DNA from: Nocardia vinacea | Lineage (GTDB): Bacteria > Actinomycetota > Actinomycetes > Mycobacteriales > Mycobacteriaceae | DNA: 64,000 bases | Assembly (NCBI RefSeq): GCF_035920345.1 | Contig: NZ_CP109149.1 | Coordinates: 6,696,001-6,760,000, forward strand | Direction of reading: 5' to 3' | Part shown: one piece after another, positions 1 through 8,582 of the stretch | Numbering within the stretch: the first letter of the stretch is position 1 | How the letters are laid out: each line of letters opens with the position of its first letter | Position numbers and translations under genes: made by a program | The notes under the pieces: generated by a model | What the model saw: the letters and a program-made list of their open reading frames with translations, nothing else | Database searches by the model: none | Told to the model about the DNA's origin: nothing

Positions 1-25
1 CACCGCGCCGACCTCGCTTCCCCTG

Positions 26-59
26 CCAGACGTTGTCTGGAGCGCGGACGTATGTCCGC
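26..59. terminator. Two short hairpins after the DUF2126 gene
   Basis: Two perfect 6-bp stems lie back to back: CCAGAC-GTT-GTCTGG (26-40) and GCGGAC-GTAT-GTCCGC (44-59). They sit immediately downstream of the minus-strand transglutaminase gene. There is no T-run, so a terminator role is only inferred from position. Confidence 0.35.
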
Positions 60-66
60 CCCTCGC

Positions 67-3000
67 TTACCGATCGCCGACCAGTCCCCACACCGTGCGC
101 GCCCGGCGCAGATCGAGGATGCCCGGCGCGCCGATGTCGATGGACTGTGCTGCCATTTTCGCACGTAGTTCCCCCGGATCGACCCGGGAAGTGGTGTGGC
201 CGGCCGCCTCGAACCGCCGGTTGCGGCGCGATTGCGCGGCCACCGCATTGACCGGCGGCTCCGCATAGGCCATGCCACCGGGATGTGCGACACGATAGGT
301 GCAGCCGCCGCGGGACAACCCGGTCTCGGCATCGATCAGATCGAATACGAGCGGCACGTCGACAGTGATGGTCGGATGCAGCGAATTGGGCGGCTGCCAT
401 GCGCGATAGCGCACTCCGGCCACCTGCACATCGACCTTGTCGGTGGCGAGCACCGGCACCGGCATCCCATTGCAGGTCACCACGAAGCGGTCGCGGTCCG
501 CACCGACCACCCGGACCTGCAACCGCTCCACCGAGGAGTCGACATAGCGGGCGGTGCCGCTCGCCACGGTCTGCTCGCCGAGGGTATTCCACGGCTCGAT
601 CGCACCGCGCAGCTCGAGTTCGACATCGCCGAGCACCACGGTCCCGATGCGCGGGAAGCGGAATTCGGTGAACGGGTCGAGCCAGCTGGTGTCGAATTCG
701 ATGGCGTGCGCGCGCAGGTCGTCGGCCACCTCGGCGATATCGGTCATGAGGAAATGCGGCAGCAGATAGCGGCCGTGCAAATTCGCGCCGTGCCGAATCA
801 GTTTGGCCTGCAACGGTTCCGTCCAGAACCGTGCGACCAGGCCGCGCACCAGCAGCGACTGCACCATGGCCATCTGGAAATGCGGCGGCATCTCAAAACC
901 GCGCAGCTCCACCAATCCCAGTCGGCCCCTTGCCGTTTCCGGACTGTAGAGCTTATCGATGCAGAATTCGGCGCGGTGGGTATTGCCGGTGAGGTCGGTG
1001 AGCAGATGACGCAGCGCGCGATCGATATGCCACGGCGCGTCCGAATCCCTACTCAGCCGAGCGATTTCGGCGAAGGCGATCTCCAATTCGTACAGCGCGT
1101 CCTCGCGGCCCTCGTCCACCCGAGGCGCCTGCGAGGTCGGACCGACGAAGCGACCGGCGAACAGATACGAGAGCGCCGGATGCCGCTGCCAGTAGGTCAG
1201 CATCGACACCAGCAGATCCGGACGGCGCAGCAGCGGTGAGCGCGCGGGTGTCACGCCGCCCAGCGTGATGTGATTGCCGCCGCCGGTGCCGCTGTGCGTC
1301 CCGTCGACATCGAAGGATTCGGTGCCGAGCCGAGCCAGTCCGGCCTGCTCGTAGAGCGTCGAAAGCAGTTCGGCCTGTTCGCCGAAGGAGGCGGTCGGCT
1401 GCACATTGACCTCGATCACGCCGGGATCCGGTGTCACCGAGAGGGTGCGCAGTCCGGCATCGACGGGCGGGGCGTAGCCCTCGAGCACCACCGGCTGATC
1501 CACCGCCACCGCGGCTGCCTCGACACGCTGGATCAGCTCGAGGAAGTCGTCGAGTTCTTCCAGCGGTGGCAGGAAGACGTGCAGTCTGCCATTGCGGACC
1601 TCGCCGACGAGTGCGGTGGTCGGCTCCCAATCCGGGTCCTCCACCACGGCGGATGGTTCGGTCCGCGGGAACTCCATCGGCCCGGTGAACAGCGGATCAC
1701 TGTCTGGGCGCGGATGCGGCGGCGGCTGCCACGAGACAACATCCAGCGGCAAGCGCAGACCGGCCGGAGAATCGCCCTCCGACAATACGATTCGCCCCTC
1801 GGGCTGATCAGCCGACTTGCCGCGCCGCATCCGCCAGTCGGCACTCGCCCACCCGGCACCGTCCGCGCGGCGATACAGCGAAAGCAGATAGGCGGCGGGC
1901 GCGGTCACGACCGTGTCGAGCCGCGCCAACAGTTCCTTGCGCGCTTGCGCCGAATCCCGTTCCAGATCATCGGCAGGTTCTACCGGATCCCCTTCCGGCG
2001 CACGGACACTGCCCGCCAGCCGGGCCAGCGGGTCCTCGTAGGCCGGACGCACTTGGGTGTCCGGCAGACCGAGACTTGCCGCGATATGTGCGATCAGTGC
2101 CCGGGCCGACTCCGGATCGGCGAGCCTCGGCCAGCGGGTGCGCCGGACCGACGAGCCGTCGGGAGTCGCTGCGCCATTGCCGATCGACGCGGATCCGCCC
2201 GGAACATCCGAATGGGGTTGCGCCCCAGACGAACGCTCCACGCCACCGACCGAATAATGCTCCAGCACTGCGAGTTTCCCGACACCTGGCCCGAATCCCA
2301 TCGCTGACCCCGGCACCGTCCCATCGGACGAGGTCGACTGCGGCCGTGCCATATCTCCCGAGTGCTCAGCCAGCGGCTCCACACTGACAGCCTCCCCCGC
2401 CGGCACCGAGGCAACCATCTTCGGTGGCGTCCACGGATCAGCAAGCAGATCCTGACGCGTCCAGACGGGTTCACCATCGGCACGCCACACGACCGCAACC
2501 TCCCAGCGCGGCAACGGTTCTCCCGGATACCACTTACCTTGCCGATACTGCACCAACCCGGTCGGCGCATAGATGCGACGCAACCGATCGGCGAGATCGA
2601 CGGCGCGTTCGCGTTTGCGCGCCCCGTCCGCCTCGGTCGTCCATTCCGGGCTGGTCTGATCGTCGATCGATACGAACGTCGGCTCGCCACCGATGGTCAG
2701 CCCGACATCCGCCATGCGCTCGTCGACCGCCGCACCCGCGGCCGTGATCCGCGCCCACTGGGATGCGGTGTAGGGCAATGTGGTTCGCGGGTCCTCATGC
2801 ACCCGCCGCACGGTATTGGCGAAATCCATGGTCGTCTCGGTCCGCCCGGTCGCGCCGGTGATCGGCGCCGACGAGGTCGGATGCGGTGTCGCGGCCAGCG
2901 GTATATGCCCCTCGCCCGCGAACAGGCCGGCGGTCGGATCGAGGCCGACCCACCCCGCACCGGGCAGGAACACCTCGGTCCAGGCATGCAGATCGGTGAA

Positions 3001-3696
3001 ATCGGCGGACGGTCCCGACGGCCCGTCGAGTGCGGGCACGTCCTGAGCCAGCTGCACCAGATACCCGGACACGAACCGCGCCGCCAGCCCGAATCCCCGC
3101 AGGATCGACACCAGCAACCACGCCGAATCGCGGCAGGACCCGATCGCGCTGCGCAGGGTGTGGTCCGGCGATTGCACACCGGGCTCCATCCGAATCGTGT
3201 ACCCGACGTCATCGCGCAGCGCCTGATTGACCGCGACCAGGAAATCGATAGTGCTCGGCCGATCGGTGGGCGTATACGCGCGCACCCATTCGCGAACCAG
3301 CGCACCTGGTCCCGAACCCGGCTCGGATTCATCGATCGGACGCAGATACGGATCCAGATCCGCGACCAACTCCGGGCTGTAGGCGAACGGAAAGTGCTCG
3401 GCGTAATCCTCGATGAAGAAGTCGAACGGGTTGAGCACCTCGAGATCGGCGATCAACCCGATGGTGATGGACAACTCCCGCGCCGGATTCGGAAAGACCA
3501 GCCGGGCAAGGAAATTCCCGAACGCGTCCTGCTGCCAGTTGCAGAAGTGATCGCCCGGGGTGACCCGCATCGAGTACGCCTCGATCTTGGTCCGTGAATG
3601 CGGCGCAGGCCGCAATCGCACCACATGGGGATGGATCTCCACCGACCGGTCGAAGGTGTAGGTGGTCCGGTGTTCGAGAGACACCTTGATGCCCAT
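67..3696 (-). CDS. Large transglutaminase-like/DUF2126 protein
   Basis: This 1209-residue protein has an N-terminal bacterial transglutaminase domain (about residues 5-90) and a transglutaminase core. Cys188 (in SAIGSCRDS), His237 (in TDLHAWTEV) and Asp253 (in GLDPTAG) form the expected catalytic triad. A very long DUF2126 region follows from about residue 320, with the motifs GGEPTFVSIDD and GTGGGNHITLGG. A Ser/Gly-rich linker near residues 440-530 separates sub-domains. Known relatives are large cytoplasmic proteins of unsolved function, often beside other transglutaminase or DUF403/circularly permuted ATP-grasp genes. None of those partners is visible, but the gene lies at the window edge and they could be to the left. 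No signal peptide is seen. The ATG start agrees with the domain beginning at residue 3. Family call is firm, function is not. Confidence 0.9.
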   Translation of the reverse strand: MGIKVSLEHRTTYTFDRSVEIHPHVVRLRPAPHSRTKIEAYSMRVTPGDHFCNWQQDAFGNFLARLVFPNPARELSITIGLIADLEVLNPFDFFIEDYAEHFPFAYSPELVADLDPYLRPIDESEPGSGPGALVREWVRAYTPTDRPSTIDFLVAVNQALRDDVGYTIRMEPGVQSPDHTLRSAIGSCRDSAWLLVSILRGFGLAARFVSGYLVQLAQDVPALDGPSGPSADFTDLHAWTEVFLPGAGWVGLDPTAGLFAGEGHIPLAATPHPTSSAPITGATGRTETTMDFANTVRRVHEDPRTTLPYTASQWARITAAGAAVDERMADVGLTIGGEPTFVSIDDQTSPEWTTEADGARKRERAVDLADRLRRIYAPTGLVQYRQGKWYPGEPLPRWEVAVVWRADGEPVWTRQDLLADPWTPPKMVASVPAGEAVSVEPLAEHSGDMARPQSTSSDGTVPGSAMGFGPGVGKLAVLEHYSVGGVERSSGAQPHSDVPGGSASIGNGAATPDGSSVRRTRWPRLADPESARALIAHIAASLGLPDTQVRPAYEDPLARLAGSVRAPEGDPVEPADDLERDSAQARKELLARLDTVVTAPAAYLLSLYRRADGAGWASADWRMRRGKSADQPEGRIVLSEGDSPAGLRLPLDVVSWQPPPHPRPDSDPLFTGPMEFPRTEPSAVVEDPDWEPTTALVGEVRNGRLHVFLPPLEELDDFLELIQRVEAAAVAVDQPVVLEGYAPPVDAGLRTLSVTPDPGVIEVNVQPTASFGEQAELLSTLYEQAGLARLGTESFDVDGTHSGTGGGNHITLGGVTPARSPLLRRPDLLVSMLTYWQRHPALSYLFAGRFVGPTSQAPRVDEGREDALYELEIAFAEIARLSRDSDAPWHIDRALRHLLTDLTGNTHRAEFCIDKLYSPETARGRLGLVELRGFEMPPHFQMAMVQSLLVRGLVARFWTEPLQAKLIRHGANLHGRYLLPHFLMTDIAEVADDLRAHAIEFDTSWLDPFTEFRFPRIGTVVLGDVELELRGAIEPWNTLGEQTVASGTARYVDSSVERLQVRVVGADRDRFVVTCNGMPVPVLATDKVDVQVAGVRYRAWQPPNSLHPTITVDVPLVFDLIDAETGLSRGGCTYRVAHPGGMAYAEPPVNAVAAQSRRNRRFEAAGHTTSRVDPGELRAKMAAQSIDIGAPGILDLRRARTVWGLVGDR

Positions 3697-3764
3697 GCAG
3701 CAAGTTCATCACAACACCCCGGCCAGCTGTGTTCGAATTGCGGTGTTCCCGGGGCCCTCCGCGG

Positions 3765-3788
3765 TACGCGAGCTACCGCCTCCGAGCC
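3765..3788 (+). repeat. Dispersed intergenic repeat B, copy 1
   Basis: A 24-base unit (TACGCGAGCTACCGCC and the next 8 bases) recurs at 20676-20699 with two mismatches. A weaker relative (GCGCTACCGCC-type) lies at 30773-30791. All three copies are in gaps between genes. Confidence 0.55.
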
Positions 3789-3927
3789 CCGTCGCTCACA
3801 CCGCGTGCGCAGCATGAACAGTCGGTTTCCGGACAGCCGTCGTCGCACGACACGCGACGGATCTCCCACTACCTGTCCGGGGCGGGTGCTATGACCGATT
3901 CACGAACCGATCTCGTCTGGAGGCCAT

Positions 3928-4161
3928 ATGCGCGCGCCGACGTGTCCGTCCTGCGAATCCGCCATCGACCACTGCCACGGCACCCTCATCGTCCACGTCG
4001 GCCGCACCGCCGAATGCACCGATGCCGACTGCATCGACCTCGCCCACGCACTGCACGCCTTCGTCGTCGACTGCGGTGACATTGCCGGGGGCTGCGCATG
4101 CACGACACCGGATGTCACCCGCACCTCTGAGACCGGCCCTAGTAGGTCAGCGCGAAGGTGA
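3928..4161 (+). CDS. Small Cys/His-rich protein, possibly metal-binding
   Basis: This predicted 77-residue protein starts with ATG, preceded by GGAGG four bases upstream. Residues 6-56 hold eight Cys and several His: CPSC near the N-terminus, then DHCHGT, ECTDADC, VDCG and GCAC. The pattern suggests a zinc ribbon or another small metal-binding fold, but no named domain is recognised. Its last 23 bases overlap the 3' end of the convergent secreted-protein gene. The final dozen residues (Ser/Arg-rich) look unconserved. No operon partner is visible. It is called a gene on the ribosome binding site and Cys spacing. Confidence 0.6.
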   Translation: MRAPTCPSCESAIDHCHGTLIVHVGRTAECTDADCIDLAHALHAFVVDCGDIAGGCACTTPDVTRTSETGPSRSARR

Positions 4162-4750
4162 GCAGCAAGGTGGTCTGGAAGTAGCCGCGCCACCAGGAAT
4201 AGCCGAACCAGACATTGGGCGTGACCTCGCGGATCTCGTCGTAGACCTGCGGGGTCGGTGACGGGGCGTAGTTCAACGCCCAGGTCGGCCCGCCATCCGT
4301 GATCGCGGGTGCGGTGTAGACGTCGGCCTGCCATGCCTCTAGGCCCGCGGGTGTCACCCGGTTCACCAGAAAGCCGCCGTCGGGGCCGGTGTAAAAGTTC
4401 TTACCGATCCACAAGGCCGGGGCCACCGCCTCCATGATGGGCGGCCTGGTCACCCAGCCGTTCGTAACTCCCCTCGGCACCTCGCCGCGCGGGGCATCGC
4501 GGAAGATCGCGTCCTGCTGTTCGGCCGAGCAGCGCAAGCGCAGCGAATCGATGGTCGCGGCCGGATTGTCGGGATAGAGGACGCACCCGCCGCCATAGTC
4601 CAACGCCGCGTCGACGACCTCGGAGTCGATCACCTCGGGGTCGACAATGCCGGAGTCGGCGGTGGCGGGACCGGCGGCCCCGAGGAACAGACTGGGAAAT
4701 CCCAGCGTGAGCACCACGGTGCCCATGAAAAAAACTCGGTTTGCGCGCAT
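4139..4750 (-). CDS. Secreted protein of unknown function
   Basis: The start is placed at ATG 4750, with GGAGA five bases upstream; the longer frame to 4831 lacks support. The product is about 203 residues with an N-terminal signal peptide: MRANRV, then a hydrophobic stretch ending AAGPATA before DSG. The mature part has a YGGGCVLYPDNPAATID segment with one of only two Cys, and ends in an aromatic-rich tail (WFGYSWWRGYFQTT). No catalytic motif is recognised. It is probably exported by Sec and may be a small cell-wall or extracellular protein. It converges with the Cys-rich gene, overlapping it by 23 bases. Confidence 0.75.
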   Translation of the reverse strand: MRANRVFFMGTVVLTLGFPSLFLGAAGPATADSGIVDPEVIDSEVVDAALDYGGGCVLYPDNPAATIDSLRLRCSAEQQDAIFRDAPRGEVPRGVTNGWVTRPPIMEAVAPALWIGKNFYTGPDGGFLVNRVTPAGLEAWQADVYTAPAITDGGPTWALNYAPSPTPQVYDEIREVTPNVWFGYSWWRGYFQTTLLLTFALTY

Positions 4751-4926
4751 TGCTGTCTCCAGAACTAACCACACCCGGACCCCGACCCTGCGACGATCGT
4801 ATGACGCTGGCCTCGCTGACATCTGGTTCACAATCGAACTGTTATCTGGCGGCTCGGGGCTGCGGACACGGCTGTTGCCGCGCCCACTAGGCTGAACGAC
4901 GACACTTTCCGCAGAGAGGACAAGCC

Positions 4927-5259
4927 GTGCAGCCCGGTGGTCAGTTCGATATGCAGCAATTACTCGCCCAGGCGCAGCAGATGCAGCAGGCGGTGATGCA
5001 GGCCCAGGCCGAGATCGCGGCGACCGAAGTGGAGGGTCAGGCCGGTGGCGGCCTGGTCCAGGTCACCATCAAGGCGACCGGTGAGGTCGTCGCGTTGAGC
5101 ATCGATCCGAAGATCGTCGACCCGGACGATGTCGAGGGGCTGCAGGATCTGGTGATCGGCGCGGTCAACGACGCCATGTCCAACGCGCAGCAGCTGGCTG
5201 CCGAGCGGCTCGGTCCGCTGGCCGGCGGCGGGTCGCTGCCGGGTCTGCCCGACTTCTGA
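4927..5259 (+). CDS. YbaB/EbfC nucleoid-associated protein
   Basis: This 110-residue protein belongs to the YbaB/EbfC family of small dimeric DNA-binding, nucleoid-associated proteins. An N-terminal Gln/Met-rich helix ([15 protein letters not shown]) leads into a core with [20 protein letters not shown] and [11 protein letters not shown], the usual family signature, and a Gly-rich tail. The GTG start has GAGAGGA about five bases upstream. Only 13 bases separate it from recR. The ybaB-recR pairing is conserved across bacteria and points to co-transcription and a link with recombinational repair. Confidence 0.93.
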   Translation: MQPGGQFDMQQLLAQAQQMQQAVMQAQAEIAATEVEGQAGGGLVQVTIKATGEVVALSIDPKIVDPDDVEGLQDLVIGAVNDAMSNAQQLAAERLGPLAGGGSLPGLPDF

Positions 5260-5272
5260 TCCGGGGACGTCT

Positions 5273-5881
5273 TTGTACGAGGGCCCGGTCCAGGATCTGA
5301 TCGACGAGTTGGGCAAGTTGCCCGGCGTCGGTCCGAAAAGCGCGCAGCGCATCGCATTTCATCTGCTCCAGGTCGAGCCGCCCGATATCGACCGGCTGCA
5401 GGCCGCTTTGCAGAAGGTGCGCGACGGCGTGCAATTCTGCATTGTCTGCGGCACGGTCTCGGATAACGAAATGTGCCGCATCTGTTCGGATCCGCGCCGC
5501 GACCGCACCATGATCTGCGTGGTCGAGGAGCCGAAGGATGTGCAGGCTATCGAGCGCACTCGCGAATTCCGCGGCCGCTATCACGTGCTCGGTGGCGCGC
5601 TCGATCCGCTCAGCGGCATCGGACCGGATCAGCTGCGCATTCGAGAGTTGTTGGCGCGCATCGGCAATCAGGAGGACGGCGTCGATGTCAGCGAGGTGAT
5701 CATCGCGACAGACCCGAATACCGAGGGCGAGGCGACGGCCACCTACCTGGTGCGGATGCTGCGCGATTTTCCGGGTTTGTCGGTGACGCGTCTGGCATCC
5801 GGTCTGCCGATGGGCGGCGATCTCGAATTCGCCGACGAACTCACCCTCGGCCGTGCGCTATCAGGTAGGCGGGCACTATAG
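5273..5881 (+). CDS. recR: Recombination mediator RecR
   Basis: RecR is 202 residues here, the usual length. It acts with RecF and RecO to load RecA at gaps. Visible parts are an N-terminal helix-hairpin-helix ([17 protein letters not shown], about residues 13-30), a four-Cys zinc finger (CIVCG...CRICSD, about 56-75) and a Toprim domain opening with ICVVEEPKD near residue 80. The start is an unusual TTG at 5273, with GGGGAC just upstream. No nearer ATG or GTG would keep the N-terminus [18 protein letters not shown], which matches the family. It follows ybaB directly. Confidence 0.96.
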   Translation: MYEGPVQDLIDELGKLPGVGPKSAQRIAFHLLQVEPPDIDRLQAALQKVRDGVQFCIVCGTVSDNEMCRICSDPRRDRTMICVVEEPKDVQAIERTREFRGRYHVLGGALDPLSGIGPDQLRIRELLARIGNQEDGVDVSEVIIATDPNTEGEATATYLVRMLRDFPGLSVTRLASGLPMGGDLEFADELTLGRALSGRRAL

Positions 5882-5882
5882 C

Positions 5883-5910
5883 TTGCGTTCGGTCGGGCAC
5901 GGGTTACTGT
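5883..5910 (+). promoter_or_regulatory. Leaderless-type promoter for the LysE gene
   Basis: A TTGCGT box (5883-5888) lies 16 bases before TACTGT (5905-5910), and TACTGT ends exactly seven bases before ATG 5918. That spacing puts the transcription start at the ATG itself. It overlaps the recR stop region. Confidence 0.45.
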
Positions 5911-5917
5911 GTCGGGG

Positions 5918-6568
5918 ATGAGCATCGAGTTCTTGCTGACCACGCTCGTCATCGTCGCCACACCCGGCACCGGCGTGCTGTTCACGCTGGCGGCCGGACT
6001 TTCCCGAGGGACGAAGGCCAGCGTGATCGCGGCCTTCGGCTGCACGCTCGGCATCATTCCGCACATGATCGCGGCCGTCACCGGACTGGCCGCACTGCTC
6101 AACGCGAGTGCCGTCGCGTTCCAGACGCTGAAGTATCTCGGTGTCGCCTACCTGCTGTACATGGCGTGGAATACGTTCCGGGACAAGGGCGCACTGGCCG
6201 TGCCGGAGCCGGAGGCCGGAACTCCTTCCGCCCGACAGGTGATCACCTCGGCGGTGCTGCTCAATATCCTCAACCCGAAGCTGACGATCTTCTTCTTCGC
6301 CTTCCTGCCCCAGTTCGTGCCGACCCTTTCGAGCGACCCGCAAGCGATCGCTAGCGATACTGATGCGCCGAATGCGTTGGCGCGCATGCTCGAACTGAGC
6401 GGGCTCTTCATGCTCGCCACATTCGTGGTCTTCGCGATCTACGGTGCCTGCGCGGCCGCCGTGCGCAACCAGGTGATTTCCCGGCCCGCCGTGGTCACCT
6501 GGATGCGCCGGGTGTTCGGGGCCTCGTTCATTGCCCTGGCCGGTCGGCTGGCGGCACAGAATCAGTAA
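5918..6568 (+). CDS. LysE/RhtB-family amino-acid exporter
   Basis: This roughly 216-residue integral membrane protein has about six hydrophobic segments, the LysE/RhtB size and layout. The N-terminus IEFLLTTLVIVATPGTGVLFTLA carries the family's P-G-x-G motif. GCTLGIIPHMIAA and the LNPKLTIFFFAFLPQF segment are also typical. The family exports amino acids or small amino compounds; the substrate cannot be read from sequence. The ATG at 5918 is preferred over GTG 5909 because a -10-like TACTGT sits seven bases before it. It follows recR by 36 bases but probably has its own promoter. Confidence 0.88.
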   Translation: MSIEFLLTTLVIVATPGTGVLFTLAAGLSRGTKASVIAAFGCTLGIIPHMIAAVTGLAALLNASAVAFQTLKYLGVAYLLYMAWNTFRDKGALAVPEPEAGTPSARQVITSAVLLNILNPKLTIFFFAFLPQFVPTLSSDPQAIASDTDAPNALARMLELSGLFMLATFVVFAIYGACAAAVRNQVISRPAVVTWMRRVFGASFIALAGRLAAQNQ

Positions 6569-6571
6569 GCG

Positions 6572-7216
6572 TCAGACGGTGATTCGACTCCAGGGCAGGG
6601 CCTGCAGCCGGGTGCGGTTGTCGATCGCCCAGTCCCAGATCAGGTCCGCGACGGTCTGCGGGTCGGTGACGGTGATGCCGAAGTGCTGGTCCGGGGCGCC
6701 ATCTCGGTATTCGAGGGTGAATGTTCCGGACTTGTCGCGGTAGGTCTGGATGTAGACCTGCTCGTCACGCTCGACGACCAGATACGGATTCGGCGGCGCC
6801 AGCTCGGAAATCCACTGGTCGGCAAGGGCTTTCGTCAAATAGGGGAATTCGCCCGCGCCACCGTGGGTGACCAGCGCGGGCACATGTCCGGCCGGATCCA
6901 TCAGCCAGGCCAGCTGCGGATCGTAGACGGCGTAGTTCAACGGTGTCGCTATCTCGAACAGCAAATGCCGGACGAATCCGATCGCGTCGTACGGGCACGG
7001 TACGTGCAGTACCGCACCGGTCGCCGCGCCGCCGACCGGAACCGTGCTCAGGAATCCGTCCTGCTCTGGTAGTTCAGCATTGCGCCTGTTCAGCTCCGCC
7101 GCCATCGCCGCGACCGGTTCCGTCTCGGGTCGCCCCTGCTGGGTAGCGAGATACGCGTCGACCTGCGCGATCGTCATCGCGACACCGGACGGCAACAAGA
7201 CGTGGTCGTAGCTCAC
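6572..7216 (-). CDS. Conserved hypothetical protein
   Basis: The product is about 214 residues if GTG 7216 is the start; the frame extends to 7261. The N-terminus SYDHVLLPSGVAMTIAQVDAYL is followed by a mixed alpha/beta protein with no signal peptide or membrane segment. It has Trp-rich ends (WLMDPAGHVPAL; LIWDWAIDN) and no recognised catalytic motif. It may be an immunity- or chaperone-like cytoplasmic protein, but I do not recognise the family. It converges with the LysE gene, leaving three bases between stop codons, so neither has room for its own terminator there. Confidence 0.7.
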   Translation of the reverse strand: MSYDHVLLPSGVAMTIAQVDAYLATQQGRPETEPVAAMAAELNRRNAELPEQDGFLSTVPVGGAATGAVLHVPCPYDAIGFVRHLLFEIATPLNYAVYDPQLAWLMDPAGHVPALVTHGGAGEFPYLTKALADQWISELAPPNPYLVVERDEQVYIQTYRDKSGTFTLEYRDGAPDQHFGITVTDPQTVADLIWDWAIDNRTRLQALPWSRITV

Positions 7217-7324
7217 CAGAACAGCGTACGGGGGAGTAGGAAGTGGACAGTTACTCACCATGCGCTGGTGTTATAGGTCTCTCGGCCGATGCAGCCAAGA
7301 GCGTATAGCGAGCAGCCGACCAGG

Positions 7325-7355
7325 TTGACTCTCCCGTGGGGGGAGGGTGTTCGCT
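7325..7355 (+). promoter_or_regulatory. MerR-type operator and leaderless promoter
   Basis: TTGACT (7325-7330) is separated by 19 bases from TTCGCT (7350-7355). An inverted repeat, ACTCTCCC-GTGGG-GGGAGGGT (7328-7348, one mismatch), fills the spacer. Overlong spacers holding a palindrome are the hallmark of MerR-controlled promoters. TTCGCT ends seven bases before ATG 7363, so the message is probably leaderless and autoregulated. Confidence 0.7.
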
Positions 7356-7362
7356 GGTGGGT

Positions 7363-8178
7363 ATGGCAGCGACAGTATCGATTGGGGAGTTCGCCAGGTT
7401 GACGTATCTCAGTGTGAAGACACTGCGGTACTACCACGAGGTCGAGCTGCTGGAACCCGTTGCGGTCGACGCGGGGTCGGGGTATCGGCGGTATTCGGTC
7501 GATCAGATCGCGCAGGCGCATCTGATCCGTCGGCTGCGGGGGCTGGATATGCCGCTGCCGGAGATCAAGGCGGTGCTGGCGGCCTCGGATACCGAGTCCC
7601 GGGATGCCGCCTTGCGGGCGCATCTCGAACGCATGGAAGCGGAGTTGCAGCGCACGCAGTCGGTGGTTGCTTCGCTGCGCTCGCTGCTCACACCGGCCGC
7701 GCCGATCATCGTCGAATATCGGTCGATCGCGGCCTTCCCGGCGCTCGCGTACGTCGATTCGGTGAGCCGGGATGCGATCGGTGACTGGTGCGCTGCCGCA
7801 TATCCGCTACTGCACGAGACGTTGGCCGCGACGAATATCGCGCCGGCCGGTGCCGACGGTGCGACCTATTCGATGGAATTCTTCGAGGACGACCGGGGCG
7901 AGGTCGCCGCTTTCATCCCGCTTCCGGCCGACCCGCGGATCGCGCTACCGAGCGAACTCTCGATCATCGAACTGCCCGCGCGCCGCTTCGCGATCACCGT
8001 GCACTCCGGCCCGTTCGACGATTTCGACCGCACCTACGGTGCCCTCGGCAGCCACGTCGCCGAACACGACACCTCGCTCGCCGAACCCGTCCGCGAACTG
8101 TATGTCCTCGGTCCGGGCGAAATCGACGACCCCAACGCCTACCGCACCGAAGTCTGCTGGCCCATCGGCCGGCTCTGA
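7363..8178 (+). CDS. MerR-family regulator with GyrI-like effector domain
   Basis: This roughly 271-residue regulator starts at ATG 7363. The N-terminal MerR helix-turn-helix reads SIGEFARLTYLSVKTLRYYH and GSGYRRYSVDQIAQAH (about residues 5-50). A coiled coil follows (AHLERMEAELQRTQ, about 85-105). The C-terminal half resembles the GyrI/AraC effector-binding fold that holds small drug-like ligands, so it is likely a BmrR/TipA-style ligand sensor. Its own promoter carries a matching operator (7325-7355). The VOC gene begins 16 bases after its stop, probably in the same transcript and a likely co-regulated target. Confidence 0.9.
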   Translation: MAATVSIGEFARLTYLSVKTLRYYHEVELLEPVAVDAGSGYRRYSVDQIAQAHLIRRLRGLDMPLPEIKAVLAASDTESRDAALRAHLERMEAELQRTQSVVASLRSLLTPAAPIIVEYRSIAAFPALAYVDSVSRDAIGDWCAAAYPLLHETLAATNIAPAGADGATYSMEFFEDDRGEVAAFIPLPADPRIALPSELSIIELPARRFAITVHSGPFDDFDRTYGALGSHVAEHDTSLAEPVRELYVLGPGEIDDPNAYRTEVCWPIGRL

Positions 8179-8194
8179 AAGAGAGAGAACCGCA

Positions 8195-8545
8195 ATGACA
8201 CTCACGATCGGGCATATCACCTTCGACTGTGCCGATGCCGCGACGCTCGCCGGTTTCTGGTCCGAGCTGTTGAACCGTCCCCTGGACGCGAACGCGAGCC
8301 CGGAGTTCGCCACGGTCGGGATGGCCGAAGGCGCGGCGCCGGTGCTGATGTTCATCCAGGTGCCGGATAAGACGCCCGGCAAGAATGTGATCCACCTGGA
8401 TCTGCAGGCCGCGGACTGGCGCGATCAGATCGATCGCGCAATCGGCCTCGGCGCCAAGCACATCGGCGATTTCGACGAGTACGGCACGCAGTGGGCAACG
8501 CTGGCCGATCCGGAGGGCAATCTCTTCGATATCGCGGCCGGATAG
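8195..8545 (+). CDS. VOC (glyoxalase/bleomycin-resistance fold) protein
   Basis: This 116-residue protein has the paired beta-alpha-beta-beta-beta modules of the vicinal-oxygen-chelate fold. TIGHITFDCADAATLAGFWSELL opens the first half, and NVIHLDLQA and WATLADPEGNLFDI mark the second. The His in VIHLDL and the Glu in DPEGN fit metal-ligand positions of such proteins. The family includes ring-cleaving dioxygenases, glyoxalases and drug-binding resistance proteins, and the substrate is not evident. The start has GAGAGAG upstream. Co-transcription with the MerR regulator suggests a ligand-binding or detoxifying role. Confidence 0.85.
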   Translation: MTLTIGHITFDCADAATLAGFWSELLNRPLDANASPEFATVGMAEGAAPVLMFIQVPDKTPGKNVIHLDLQAADWRDQIDRAIGLGAKHIGDFDEYGTQWATLADPEGNLFDIAAG

Positions 8546-8574
8546 GAAAGGCCCGACGCGTGTCGGGCCTTTCC
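8545..8574 (+). terminator. Intrinsic terminator, MerR-VOC operon
   Basis: A perfect 13-bp stem (8545-8557 with 8562-8574) closes a four-base GCGT loop. It lies directly after the VOC stop codon and before the convergent SRPBCC gene, so it may serve both strands. Confidence 0.85.
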
Positions 8575-8582
8575 TTGCTATC

